A stretch of 64,000 nucleotides of DNA from Bacteroides sp. (GTDB lineage: Bacteria > Bacteroidota > Bacteroidia > Bacteroidales > Bacteroidaceae). Below the pieces are notes generated by a model. The model had not been told where the DNA came from, searched no databases, and saw only the letters and a program-made list of their open reading frames with translations. Position numbers and translations under genes: made by a program. Positions 19,138 to 28,210 of the stretch are shown one piece after another. Position 1 is the stretch's first letter; every line of letters starts with the position of its first letter. The stretch is taken from positions 124,001-188,000 of the forward strand of contig NZ_JAQVBV010000006.1 of NCBI RefSeq assembly GCF_028690125.1. The letters run 5' to 3'.

Positions 19138-20280
19138 ATGGTTAATGTAATTGTATTATGTGTTGAATTATTGCTTGATGCAGCCGGAGTAGTTGCCGGG
19201 ATTATTGTACTTAAACGTTCTGCAGATAATAGTCTTCAAAGAGCATGGGGAGTTTTGGCACTTTGTTTGGCAATGCTTCTTTTATGTGATAACCTTGAAT
19301 GGATGTGGCTTTTTAGTCGGGGAATAGAAGTGATGATTCCTCGTTTTACAGAAGTTCCGATGAATCATCTCTCAATATGGCACATTGTTCGCGTGATTGT
19401 CTTTTTCCAGTTCTTCTCAATTTTTCCTCATATGTCTTTAAAGCCGGGATGGATGACTTGGAGTCGTGCCACTAATTATGCGATTCCTATTTTATTGATT
19501 ATTTGTGTGGCTTGTTGTTATCATTTTTTTAATGGATATTATACAGAACTCAAATCTTTTAAAGATATTGTCAGAAATGTGCATAAACAAGATGTAATTG
19601 TCAGGCTGTCTTTGTTTGTTTTTAGTGTGATTACTCCTACCATTAATTTTCTTTTCCCTTATTTAAAAAAGTGGACTCCTGTCCGGCGTAAGCAAAGTAA
19701 AGCAATGATGATATATATGATTTGCTTTGGAGTAATAATGTCAGGCTATATTTGGTTGATGTTGGGTACTTCTGGGATATGCTTCAATCTGTTTGGCTAT
19801 TTTGTAATTCTTCCCGTTATCTATCTGGACATAATGTATATTCGTAATGAGAATCCGCTCTCTCTGCCACCTGCGCCTGTCGAGGAATTGAAATCTGAAG
19901 AGATAGCAGCTATTCAGGAAATAGAAGTATCTCCTATTGTACTTGATTTGTGCAATAAGTTGCAACAATTTATGAAAGAGAATAAATCATTTACAGATTC
20001 TCAATATTCATTACAAAATCTATTGGATGATATAGGAACCAATGAAAATCGACTTGATAAAGCATTTCATTATGACGGTTTTTCAGGATTCAGGGATTTT
20101 ATAAACTTTCATCGTTTACAGTTTTTTAAAGAACAAGCTACTTTAAACAAAGAGCTGACGGTGAAAGAGCTAATGTTTATGAGTGGTTTTACTTCACGTT
20201 CCAGTTTTTATCGGTATTTTGCAAGTATAGAGAAAATGTCTCCCAGTGAATATCTGGATAAGATAAAAGAGAATAGCTAG
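19138..20280 (+). CDS. Membrane-anchored AraC-family transcription regulator
   Basis: 380 residues from ATG 19138. The upstream in-frame ATG at 19069 lies before the predicted -7 element. The N-terminal two thirds hold about six or seven hydrophobic helices (VIVLCVELLLDAAGVVAGIIV, WGVLALCLAMLLLCDNLEW, YAIPILLIICVACCYHF and others). The C-terminal 100 residues form an AraC-type DNA-binding domain, ending LTVKELMFMSGFTSRSSFYRYF. A cytoplasmic DNA-binding domain tethered to a polytopic membrane part suggests direct membrane sensing. It is divergent from the partner-switching cassette with about 227 bases between starts, so it may regulate it (inference). Ligand unknown. Confidence 0.8.
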   Translation: MVNVIVLCVELLLDAAGVVAGIIVLKRSADNSLQRAWGVLALCLAMLLLCDNLEWMWLFSRGIEVMIPRFTEVPMNHLSIWHIVRVIVFFQFFSIFPHMSLKPGWMTWSRATNYAIPILLIICVACCYHFFNGYYTELKSFKDIVRNVHKQDVIVRLSLFVFSVITPTINFLFPYLKKWTPVRRKQSKAMMIYMICFGVIMSGYIWLMLGTSGICFNLFGYFVILPVIYLDIMYIRNENPLSLPPAPVEELKSEEIAAIQEIEVSPIVLDLCNKLQQFMKENKSFTDSQYSLQNLLDDIGTNENRLDKAFHYDGFSGFRDFINFHRLQFFKEQATLNKELTVKELMFMSGFTSRSSFYRYFASIEKMSPSEYLDKIKENS

Positions 20281-20354
20281 AATGTGTGTTAAAAGTACAT
20301 TGATATTTACATAATAATTTGACTTAGAAGCTACTTTAAAAGCTTTGAATATGA

Positions 20355-20390
20355 AATCGCCCTCACTATGATATTATAGCGAGGGCGATT
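20355..20390. terminator. Bidirectional terminator between convergent araC-type gene and trpB2
   Basis: AATCGCCCTC pairs with GAGGGCGATT, with an inner CTAT/ATAG helix after one mismatch. T-rich sequence follows on both sides. Confidence 0.75.
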
Positions 20391-20461
20391 GTTTACTTTA
20401 GAAATTTTTAGGTTTCCTTACAGAAGATACTAAGTAAGCTTTGGTACCTTTATTTTCTTCT

Positions 20462-21832
20462 TTATTTGACTAAATCACCTATTTCATCAAGATTCTGTTG
20501 TATATCTTCGTCTGTAAGTGTATAGTTTACCAGATCACCGGCTAGATATTTATCATATGACGCCATATCAATCAATCCGTGACCGGACAGGTTGAACAGG
20601 ATCACTTTTTCCTCTCCTTTTTCTTTGCAAGCATTCGCTTCACGAATAGCAGCGGCAATTGCATGACAAGATTCAGGAGCAGGGATAATACCTTCCATCT
20701 GTGCAAAGAGGCAACCTGCTTCGAATGATTCCAATTGTTGAATATCAACAGCTTCCATTAATTTGTCTTTTAATAACTGAGAAACAATGACACCTGCTCC
20801 ATGATAACGAAGACCACCTGCATGAATATGTGCCGGAGCAAAATTATGTCCTAAAGTAAACATCGGAAGCAGCGGAGTATATCCGGCTTCATCACCGAAA
20901 TCATATTGGAATTTACCTCTGGTCAGTTTAGGACAAGATGCAGGCTCGGCAGCTACAAAACGGGTTTTCTTTCCTTCCAAGATATTGTGACGCATGAAAG
21001 GGAAAGAAATTCCTCCGAAGTTGGAACCACCTCCGAAACATCCAATCACTACATCCGGATATTCACCAGCCATTTCCATTTGCTTTTCAGCTTCCAAGCC
21101 AATAATTGTTTGATGCAGTGTGACATGGCTAAGCACGGATCCAAGCGTATATTTACAGTTCGGAGTTTGTTGAGCCAATTCGATTGCTTCTGAAATAGCA
21201 GTGCCTAATGATCCCTGGTAGTTAGGGTGAGCAGTGAGAATATTTTTTCCGGCACGTGTAGACATAGATGGGGAAGGAGTAACTTGTGCCCCGAATGTCT
21301 GCATGATACTACGGCGATAAGGTTTCTGTTCATAGCTGATTTTAACCTGGTATACAGCAGCTTCCAAACCGAACACTTTAGCAGCATATGAAAGGGCTGC
21401 TCCCCATTGTCCGGCACCTGTCTCTGTGGTAATATTGGTTACACCTTCTTTTTTACAATAGTAAGCTTGTGCTAATGCAGAATTCAATTTATGAGAACCA
21501 ATCGGACTAACGCTCTCATTTTTGAAATAAATATGTGCCGGAGTTCCAAGTGCTTTTTCCAGACCATAAGCACGTACAAGTGGAGTACTACGATAATATT
21601 TATACATTTCACGTACTTCTTCTGGTATTTCAATCCATGCATCAGTCTGGTTCAGTTCCTGATGACACAATTCCTCTGCGAAGATAGGATACATATCTTC
21701 AGCTTTTAACGGTTGTTTAGTTGCAGGGTGCAACGGCGGCATAGGTTTGTTTACCATATCAGCCTGTATGTTATACCAATAATGTGGAATTTCCTCTTCC
21801 GGCAGGATGTACCTCTTCTTTTTATCACTCAT
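20462..21832 (-). CDS. trpB: TrpB2-type tryptophan synthase beta chain
   Basis: 456 residues, longer than TrpB1 (about 400) and typical for the TrpB2 group. The PLP Schiff-base lysine is in PIGSHKLNSALAQAYY, the phosphate-binding loop is GCFGGGSNFGG, and the C-terminal HAIAAAIREA and FNLSGHGLIDMASYD segments fit the family. It should condense indole with serine to tryptophan. No trpA or other trp gene is adjacent, which is usual for TrpB2; a salvage role or serine deaminase activity is possible. It is a single-gene unit with its own -7 element and a bidirectional terminator. No defects seen. Confidence 0.92.
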   Translation of the reverse strand: MSDKKKRYILPEEEIPHYWYNIQADMVNKPMPPLHPATKQPLKAEDMYPIFAEELCHQELNQTDAWIEIPEEVREMYKYYRSTPLVRAYGLEKALGTPAHIYFKNESVSPIGSHKLNSALAQAYYCKKEGVTNITTETGAGQWGAALSYAAKVFGLEAAVYQVKISYEQKPYRRSIMQTFGAQVTPSPSMSTRAGKNILTAHPNYQGSLGTAISEAIELAQQTPNCKYTLGSVLSHVTLHQTIIGLEAEKQMEMAGEYPDVVIGCFGGGSNFGGISFPFMRHNILEGKKTRFVAAEPASCPKLTRGKFQYDFGDEAGYTPLLPMFTLGHNFAPAHIHAGGLRYHGAGVIVSQLLKDKLMEAVDIQQLESFEAGCLFAQMEGIIPAPESCHAIAAAIREANACKEKGEEKVILFNLSGHGLIDMASYDKYLAGDLVNYTLTDEDIQQNLDEIGDLVK

Positions 21833-21861
21833 AATATTGTGTTTTTTTAGTTTTCCGTTGC

Positions 21862-21869
21862 CAAATGTA
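21862..21869 (-). promoter_or_regulatory. -7 element of trpB2
   Basis: Minus strand TACATTTG matches TAnnTTTG, about 30 bases before the trpB2 start. No clear -33 box. Confidence 0.45.
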
Positions 21870-21933
21870 GATAAAATTTTTAAGATGTAGATATTTATGT
21901 CAACAAAGAATCGGTTTTGTTTGTTATTTTAGT

Positions 21934-21941
21934 TAAGTTTG
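21934..21941 (+). promoter_or_regulatory. -7 element of the trkH-trkA operon
   Basis: TAAGTTTG matches TAnnTTTG, 23 bases before the trkH start. No TTTG lies at the ideal distance upstream. Confidence 0.45.
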
Positions 21942-21964
21942 CGCGACATAGAAAATAAATTGAT

Positions 21965-23794
21965 ATGAAGATTTATCATAAGTTCTTGTTATATCAGAAT
22001 AAACTGCTAAAGCCTTACATTCGCTTTCTACTTGGATTAATAGAAGCTTTAACTTATTTGGCATCACTATTGTTGATTGTCGGCATTGTTTATGAACATG
22101 GTTTTCCTCTTTCTATCGAAGAAGTAGGGCAAATTCAGGTTCTCTATAAAACTGTATGGATTATATTTCTGGTAGATGTAACTTTACACATTTTATTAGA
22201 GTATAGGGATACGCGGAAGAGGTACCGAAGGCTGGCATGGATATTGAGTTGGCTGTTATATCTGACTTTGATTCCGGTTATCTTTCATCGTCCGGAAGAG
22301 GAAGGGGTGATATTACAATTCTGGAAATTCTTGGATGGGAAATTTTATCATCTGGTTTTATTACTGATTCTTTCTTTTTTAAATCTGTCAAACGGCTTAG
22401 TTCGCTTGCTGGGACGACGTACAAATCCTTCTTTGATTCTGGCAGTGAGCTTTTTGGTTATTATTTTAGTTGGAACAGGATTATTAATGCTACCTCGTTG
22501 CACGGTGAATGGTATTACTTGGGTTGATTCTTTATTCACCGCTACCAGTGCTGTGTGTGTGACGGGGCTTGTTCCGGTAGACGTATCGTCTACATTTACA
22601 TCTGCCGGACTTGTGGTTATTATCCTGCTTATTCAGGTGGGAGGATTGGGGGTGATGACATTGACCAGTTTCTTTGCCATGTTCTTTATGGGGAATACTT
22701 CTTTGTATAATCAGTTGGTAGTACGCGACATGGTTAATTCGAATTCGATAGGTTCTTTGTTGTCTACCTTATTATATATCTTAGGATTTACGTTGGTCAT
22801 TGAAGGAATAGGTATGGTATCTATCTGGTTTAGTATCCATGGCACTTTAGGAATGGATTTTCAGGAAGAACTAGCCTTTTCTGCTTTTCATTCTATTTCA
22901 GCTTTTTGTAATGCCGGCTTTTCTACCTTACCGGGTAATCTGGGAAATCCGATGTTGATGACGAATCATAATTGGCTATATATTTCCATTTCATTATTGA
23001 TTATTTTGGGTGGAATTGGTTTTCCAATTCTTGTGAATTTTAAAGATATCATTATCTATCATTTAGGTCGTTTCTGGTATTTTTTGAAAACCCGTAAGTT
23101 GGCGAGACATAAGATACACCATCTTTATAATCTAAATACTAAGATTGTTTTGATTATGACTTTCCTGTTGCTTTTCTTGGGTACACTGGCTATTGCATTC
23201 TTTGAATGGAACGGCTCTTTTGCAGGAATGTCTGTTACAGATAAATGGACACAATCGTTTTTCAATGCTGCTTGTCCCCGAACGGCAGGATTTACCAGCG
23301 TCGATTTGGCTTCGTTGAGTGTGCAATCTTTATTGGTCTATTTAGGACTGATGTGGGTTGGTGGTGGAGCTCAGTCTACTGCCGGTGGTGTGAAGGTGAA
23401 CGCTTTTGCAGTGGTTATTTTAAATTTGCTTGCTGTTATAAAAGGGTCGGAACGGGTAGAGGTTTTTGGTCGGGAACTTTCATTTGATTCTATCCGCCGT
23501 TCCAATGCGACAGTGGTAATGTCGTTAGGTACCTTGTTTCTCTTTATATTTATTTTAAGTATACTTGAGCCGGAAGTTTCAGTGATGGCATTGACTTTTG
23601 AATGTGTATCTGCTCTTAGTACCGTTGGGTCTAGTTTGAATCTGACTCCTGATTTGCGTGATGAAAGTAAGTTATTGGTCGCTTTGTTGATGTTTATTGG
23701 ACGGGTGGGACTAATAACATTAATGTTGGGAATTGTCAAACAGAAAAAGAATACAAAATATCGTTATCCAAGTGATAACATCATAATAAACTAA
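21965..23794 (+). CDS. trkH: TrkH/KtrB-type potassium uptake membrane subunit
   Basis: 609 residues with about ten membrane segments. Filter-like turns of the TrkH/KtrB family are visible: TATSAVCVTGLVPVD, SAFCNAGFSTLPGN, ACPRTAGFTSVDL and SALSTVGSSLNLTPD. These correspond to the four membrane-pore-membrane repeats, each with its conserved Gly. An N-terminal extension of about 150 residues with extra helices precedes the core. It forms the K+ pathway in the inner membrane and needs the RCK protein encoded 4 bases downstream. The two genes form an operon divergent from trpB2. Confidence 0.93.
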   Translation: MKIYHKFLLYQNKLLKPYIRFLLGLIEALTYLASLLLIVGIVYEHGFPLSIEEVGQIQVLYKTVWIIFLVDVTLHILLEYRDTRKRYRRLAWILSWLLYLTLIPVIFHRPEEEGVILQFWKFLDGKFYHLVLLLILSFLNLSNGLVRLLGRRTNPSLILAVSFLVIILVGTGLLMLPRCTVNGITWVDSLFTATSAVCVTGLVPVDVSSTFTSAGLVVIILLIQVGGLGVMTLTSFFAMFFMGNTSLYNQLVVRDMVNSNSIGSLLSTLLYILGFTLVIEGIGMVSIWFSIHGTLGMDFQEELAFSAFHSISAFCNAGFSTLPGNLGNPMLMTNHNWLYISISLLIILGGIGFPILVNFKDIIIYHLGRFWYFLKTRKLARHKIHHLYNLNTKIVLIMTFLLLFLGTLAIAFFEWNGSFAGMSVTDKWTQSFFNAACPRTAGFTSVDLASLSVQSLLVYLGLMWVGGGAQSTAGGVKVNAFAVVILNLLAVIKGSERVEVFGRELSFDSIRRSNATVVMSLGTLFLFIFILSILEPEVSVMALTFECVSALSTVGSSLNLTPDLRDESKLLVALLMFIGRVGLITLMLGIVKQKKNTKYRYPSDNIIIN

Positions 23795-23798
23795 AGAG

Positions 23799-24485
23799 AT
23801 GAAATACATTATTATTGGTTTAGGAAATTACGGTCATGTATTGGCTGAAGAGTTATCAGCATTAGGACATGAAGTTATTGGTGCAGATATTAGTGAGAGC
23901 CGAGTAGATTCAATAAAGGATAAGATTGCTACAGCTTTTATGATTGATGCAACAGATGAACAGGCATTGTCTGTTTTGCCATTGAATAGTGTGGATATTG
24001 TGATAGTTGCCATCGGTGAGAACTTTGGAGCATCAATACGTGTCGTAGCATTACTGAAACAGAAACAAGTGCCTCGTATTTATGCTCGCGCAATAGATGC
24101 GGTTCACAGATCTGTATTAGAAGCTTTCAGCTTAGAAAAGATACTTACTCCGGAAGAGGATGCTGCACGTAGCTTGGTACAGGTGCTTGATTTTGGTACT
24201 AACATGGAAACCTTTCGTATTGATCCGGAATATTATGTTGTGAAATTTGCAGTTCCTGAGAAGTTCGTAGGATATTTTGTAAATGAATTGAATCTAGATG
24301 AAGAGTTTCATTTAAAACTGATTGGATTGAAGCGTGCGAATAAAGTAACCAATTGTTTAGGAGTTTCTGTGATGGAACTTCATATAAAAAATGAACTTCC
24401 GGAGAATGAGAAAGTTCACAAAGGTGATGAATTAGTCTGTTATGGAAAGTATCGGGATTTCCAGTCTTTCTGGAAAGCTATTTGA
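23799..24485 (+). CDS. trkA: TrkA/KtrA-type regulatory subunit of potassium uptake
   Basis: 228 residues: one N-terminal RCK Rossmann domain (IIIGLGNYGHVLAEELSALGHEVIGADIS) and one RCK_C domain from about residue 140. This is half the size of E. coli TrkA and matches the KtrA layout. The glycine-rich nucleotide loop GLGNYG and the acidic strand end GADIS indicate NAD(H)/ATP-type ligand binding. It gates the TrkH pore from the cytoplasmic side. It starts 4 bases after trkH, so the two are co-translated. Confidence 0.93.
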   Translation: MKYIIIGLGNYGHVLAEELSALGHEVIGADISESRVDSIKDKIATAFMIDATDEQALSVLPLNSVDIVIVAIGENFGASIRVVALLKQKQVPRIYARAIDAVHRSVLEAFSLEKILTPEEDAARSLVQVLDFGTNMETFRIDPEYYVVKFAVPEKFVGYFVNELNLDEEFHLKLIGLKRANKVTNCLGVSVMELHIKNELPENEKVHKGDELVCYGKYRDFQSFWKAI

Positions 24486-24573
24486 TCGATTCTGGTTCCG
24501 GTCGGCAGTTTCTGATAGTTACAGGGTAGGTTTTTATATTATATTTGTTGGGTGTAAAATCCAGTTAAACAAT

Positions 24574-24960
24574 TTACTTTGTCAAGCTTTGTGAAGCTTT
24601 AGGTTTACGTAAATCAAAAACAAAACTTCCTAAACTATGAAAGATCGGTTTATTTTTAAAATATTCTTCTTGCTGAATGACATGAGAATAATGTCCGACG
24701 ATGGTATCTGCACCGGCTTAGATAAATCGGTAGGCTCCTTTTCTTTGAGTGAGAGTAGATTGATATTCTACTCCCCAATGTACAATATCCAAGATTGATA
24801 GATTATCAGCTTCTCCCATCAGGAATGTAAGTGCCATATAGACACTTGAATTGAAATAGATTGATAATATTTTCTGGATTTCCCATAAAATAACAATCTT
24901 GTTTGATAAATTGATTCTGTAGTAATTCTACTATTCTGACATTAATTCGTTCAATATTTT
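24574..24960 (-). pseudogene. Decayed CapA-like (PGA_cap metallophosphatase-fold) gene remnant
   Basis: On the minus strand one frame reads ILDIVHWGVEYQSTLTQR, a stop (TAA), then AGADTIVGHYSHVIQ and KPIFHSLGSFVFD before a stop at 24574-24576. This matches the C-terminal pattern of CapA-family proteins (GAD-x-V-x-GHHPHV and PIFYSLGNFVFD). An internal stop interrupts it. A second frame just upstream (NIERINVRIVELLQ to YFMGNPENIINL) is open, which suggests a frameshift or an adjacent fragment I cannot name. There is no intact start. It fills the 500-base gap between trkA and the GH2 gene. Confidence 0.7.
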
Positions 24961-24985
24961 TTTTATTTACTATTGAATACAATAA

Positions 24986-27424
24986 CTATTTGGAGGAATT
25001 GATTCGGATATTACTTCCTTTTATTCCCTTTGCTTTTGCATATAAGATAATTTCTCCATTAGTTTCTCCGGCTTGAATAATAGCTGTCAGCATTCCGTTA
25101 AATGCGTGCATTTTTGGAAGATGAAATAAATCTACGCAAGTCGGATCCCCATTAGCCCCTGCACGATATCTTCCTGCACCTTTTACTGAGAAGTTCACTA
25201 ATCGATTGTCAGCAGGACAGAGGTTACCGTCCTTGTCTACTACTTTCACGGTCACATAAGCCAAGTCTTTTCCATCTGCTGCCAATTCATTCCGATAACT
25301 GACCAGTTCTAGGTGATGCGGTTTTCCGGCTGTATGAGTACTCTTTTCTGCAACTGCTTTTCCATTTTTGTCATAGGCTATAACTTTTACTTCACCCGGC
25401 TCATATACAGTATCCATCCACATCAAACGGTAGCGATTCTTTAGTGAACTGTTGTTTTTACTTTGTTTTCCATAACTTTTCCCGTTGATGAATAGTTCAA
25501 CAGTAGGATAGTTGGTATATACGAATACAGGTGTTATCTCTCCTTCTCGACCCGGCCATGTCCAGTGAGGTAATATGTGAAGTGTTTCTGTATTTTGATT
25601 CCAGATGCTTCGATAGAGGTAATAACGGTCTTTAGGTAAACTTGCTAAGTCGATAATACCAAACATTGAACTGTGATTAAGAAAATTACCATCATATGGA
25701 GTCGGTTCTCCTAAATAGTCAAATCCGGTCCATACAAATTGTCCTATTGTCCAATGGAAATCATCTGCCAGTGCAAAGTCTTCGTCAGGAATATTGGACC
25801 AAGAACCAGATTCCACATCATAGGAAGAACATTGGTTATCATTGTATCTGGTATCTTTTTTCTCTTCTACCGGGAACTTGTAGACACCGCGTGAACTAAA
25901 AGTAGAAGCAGTTTCACTACCCAAAATTAGGTTTTGAGGAAGTTGGTCGTAACTTTCCTGATAGCGGTGGGTACGATAGTTAAATCCGGGTATATCTATC
26001 ATCGCACCAAATCCATTTGAGAGTACACAACTAATTTGATCCATTCCGCATGTCACAGGACGGGTAGGGTCTTCACGGTGACAAATATCTTGCAAGAATT
26101 GGGCTACTTTATATCCTTCCGGGTTGCATTGGGTAGGTACCTCATTACCAATACTCCACATTACAACACAGGGATTATTTCGGTAGTTATGAAGCATATT
26201 TATCATATCGCGTTCTGCCCAATCATTGAAATAGCGGTGATAACCGTTCTCGCATTTGGCGATGTCCCATTCGTCAAAAGGTTCAATCATCATCATAAAT
26301 CCCATTTCATCACACAAAGCAACGAGCTCAGGAGCAGGCATATTATGTGAAGTACGGATAGCATCACATCCCATATCTTTTAATAAAGTCAGCTGATGTT
26401 GAAGTGCTGCTGTATTTATAGCTGATCCTAAAGGTCCTAAATCATGATGATTGCATACACCCTGAAATTTTCGATGTTTACCATTGAGGTAAAAACCTTT
26501 ATCGGCGATGAATTCAATACTGCGGATACCGAAGCGCGTTGTATAAGTATCTATCAACTGCTCTTTTGCATAAATTCTAGAAACTGCTTTATAAAGTATA
26601 GGAGCTTCCGGCGACCAAAGTTGGGGAGTGTCTACGATAAAATTTTGGTCAAATGCTTGTTGATGGTTGATACAACCTTTGTTTTCTTTTCGTGCAACCA
26701 CTTTACCTTCGGGTGAAAGTATTTCCGTTTCTATTCGTATTTCATGACTACCGGCATTCTCAATTTTTGTTTGCAGATGTATGGCTGCAAATTCTTTACT
26801 TACATGAGGAGTTGTTATAAAAGTACCCCATACTGGGATATGTATTTTTTCTGTTACAATCAGATGTACATTTCGATATAATCCCGCTCCAGGATACCAG
26901 CGCGAAGACTGTGGGTGATTTTCTAAGCGTACAGCTAGTATATTATCTTTTCCATCTTTATTTAATAAGGAAGTAACGTTACAGTGGAAAGAGTTATAAC
27001 CAAAAGGCCAAAAACAAGCCTCCTTACCATTTATATAAATGTGAGCTTCGCTCATAGCTCCGTCAAACAGAAGAGTAACTTCTTTGTCGGAAGGAGCATT
27101 GAATCGAGTCCGATACCATCCAATCCCAACGTATGGTAGTCCGCCTGTACGTCCTGTTTTTAAAGAGGCCTTACTTTCGAGATTCTGTGTGATGGCTACA
27201 TTTTGGAGGTCATTATTGATGTCGAATGGTCCGTAGATTGCCCAATCATGTGGGATAATGACCGATTCCCATTCAGAGTCATTAAAGTCGGTTTGTTGAG
27301 CTTCAGGAAAGTCGCCTTTGATGAACTTCCAACCTTTTTCGAGTAAAGTCTCTGTGCGTTGGGCATGTATGATGCAAGCAACACCTAGTAGTAATATAGT
27401 TAGTAACCATTTTGTGTATTTCAT
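24986..27424 (-). CDS. GH2-family beta-galactosidase-type glycosidase
   Basis: 812 residues from ATG 27424 (MKYTKWLL); the frame also has a GTG two codons upstream. A signal peptide ends IIHAQ. Domains: jelly-roll sugar-binding (about 25-200, EKGWKFIKGDFPEAQQTDFNDSEWES split over two strands), Ig-like domain (about 205-310) and TIM barrel (about 315-600). The acid/base Glu is in VVMWSIGNEVP and the likely nucleophile Glu in LILGSETAS. C-terminal Ig-like domains of the DUF4982 kind and an invasin-like module (ADGKDLAYVTVKVVD) follow. It should act in the periplasm or on the surface on beta-linked galactosides or related sugars. No lyase or SusCD partner is adjacent, so its substrate is uncertain. 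Confidence 0.9.
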   Translation of the reverse strand: MKYTKWLLTILLLGVACIIHAQRTETLLEKGWKFIKGDFPEAQQTDFNDSEWESVIIPHDWAIYGPFDINNDLQNVAITQNLESKASLKTGRTGGLPYVGIGWYRTRFNAPSDKEVTLLFDGAMSEAHIYINGKEACFWPFGYNSFHCNVTSLLNKDGKDNILAVRLENHPQSSRWYPGAGLYRNVHLIVTEKIHIPVWGTFITTPHVSKEFAAIHLQTKIENAGSHEIRIETEILSPEGKVVARKENKGCINHQQAFDQNFIVDTPQLWSPEAPILYKAVSRIYAKEQLIDTYTTRFGIRSIEFIADKGFYLNGKHRKFQGVCNHHDLGPLGSAINTAALQHQLTLLKDMGCDAIRTSHNMPAPELVALCDEMGFMMMIEPFDEWDIAKCENGYHRYFNDWAERDMINMLHNYRNNPCVVMWSIGNEVPTQCNPEGYKVAQFLQDICHREDPTRPVTCGMDQISCVLSNGFGAMIDIPGFNYRTHRYQESYDQLPQNLILGSETASTFSSRGVYKFPVEEKKDTRYNDNQCSSYDVESGSWSNIPDEDFALADDFHWTIGQFVWTGFDYLGEPTPYDGNFLNHSSMFGIIDLASLPKDRYYLYRSIWNQNTETLHILPHWTWPGREGEITPVFVYTNYPTVELFINGKSYGKQSKNNSSLKNRYRLMWMDTVYEPGEVKVIAYDKNGKAVAEKSTHTAGKPHHLELVSYRNELAADGKDLAYVTVKVVDKDGNLCPADNRLVNFSVKGAGRYRAGANGDPTCVDLFHLPKMHAFNGMLTAIIQAGETNGEIILYAKAKGIKGSNIRINSSK

Positions 27425-27446
27425 ATTCACTTAGTTTTCTTGATTG

Positions 27447-27454
27447 CAAATGTA
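27447..27454 (-). promoter_or_regulatory. -7 element of the GH2 gene
   Basis: Minus strand TACATTTG matches TAnnTTTG, about 23 bases before the ATG at 27424. Confidence 0.45.
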
Positions 27455-27472
27455 GGAAAAAAGTGAATTATA

Positions 27473-27504
27473 TTTGTAAATCTCCCCTTCTTTTTGTTCC
27501 TTTG
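27473..27504 (+). promoter_or_regulatory. Promoter of the DUF4738 lipoprotein gene
   Basis: -33 TTTG (27473-27476), a 20-base spacer and -7 TTCCTTTG (27497-27504, one mismatch to TAnnTTTG), 28 bases before the ATG. Confidence 0.5.
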
Positions 27505-27532
27505 CCATATAATTTAAACGGATTAATCGAAG

Positions 27533-28087
27533 ATGAAAAAGTTTATTTATCTGCTTATGTTACCGATATTTGCTGTGTTAGCAGCTTGTGGTGGTAAGAG
27601 CGGGAATGCAGATGGTAATTCAAATATGGCGTTGCAGGATAGTGTAGATGCACATGGCATTCAACGTATGCAGGACTCAAAGGCAGAGGTCGATATTAAA
27701 TTCAAGGGAAAGGACTATCATTCTTATGTTTCCCGTACTCCCGATGAGAATCTGCCCCATGTGGCAAATGAAATGGGGGATATTTATATGGATAATAAAA
27801 TAGTAGTGCGTTTGACCCAGGGAGATGCTTCTGTTTTTAATAAAACATTTACAAAAAATGATTTTTCAGATGTTGTAGATGCAAGTTTCTTATCAAAGTC
27901 TATTCTTGAAGGGGTCGTTTATGATAAGACTACTGCGCAAGGTATTGTATATGCAGCAAGTGTTTGCTATCCGCAAACGGATTTATATATTCCGCTTTCC
28001 ATAACTATTACTTCCGATGGAAAAATGAATATTGAAAAAGTAGATATGCTTGAAGAGGAATATAAAGAAGAAACTCCCAATAATTAA
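27533..28087 (+). CDS. DUF4738-type lipoprotein of unknown function
   Basis: 184 residues. The leader MKKFIYLLMLPIFAVLAACGG gives a clear lipobox (LAAC-G) with Cys19 as the lipidated residue. The mature part is a compact alpha/beta domain with VDIKFKGKDYHSYVSRTPDENLP and a C-terminal DLYIPLSITITSDGKMNIEKVD. This resembles the DUF4738 family of Bacteroides lipoproteins. No catalytic motif is seen. It has its own promoter and a hairpin terminator, so it is a single-gene unit. It lies between GH2 and the PL13 lyase with no evident functional link. Confidence 0.7.
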   Translation: MKKFIYLLMLPIFAVLAACGGKSGNADGNSNMALQDSVDAHGIQRMQDSKAEVDIKFKGKDYHSYVSRTPDENLPHVANEMGDIYMDNKIVVRLTQGDASVFNKTFTKNDFSDVVDASFLSKSILEGVVYDKTTAQGIVYAASVCYPQTDLYIPLSITITSDGKMNIEKVDMLEEEYKEETPNN

Positions 28088-28147
28088 TTTTATAACTCCT
28101 TTGTACATTAGAATTACACAAATGTGAAAGCATTTGAAACAAATGAT

Positions 28148-28168
28148 AGGCAGCCTTTATGGTTGCCT
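28148..28168 (+). terminator. Rho-independent terminator after the DUF4738 gene
   Basis: AGGCAGCC-tttat-GGTTGCCT forms an 8-bp stem with one G-U pair, followed by T-rich sequence ending in a T5 run. Confidence 0.65.
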
Positions 28169-28172
28169 TTCG

Positions 28173-28180
28173 TATTTTTG
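28173..28180 (+). promoter_or_regulatory. -7 element of the PL13 gene
   Basis: TATTTTTG matches TAnnTTTG and lies 30 bases before the heparin lyase start, in the tail of the preceding terminator. No TTTG at 19-21 bases upstream. Confidence 0.4.
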
Positions 28181-28210
28181 TATCGTTAGAAAAACAAAAT
28201 ACAAATTGGA

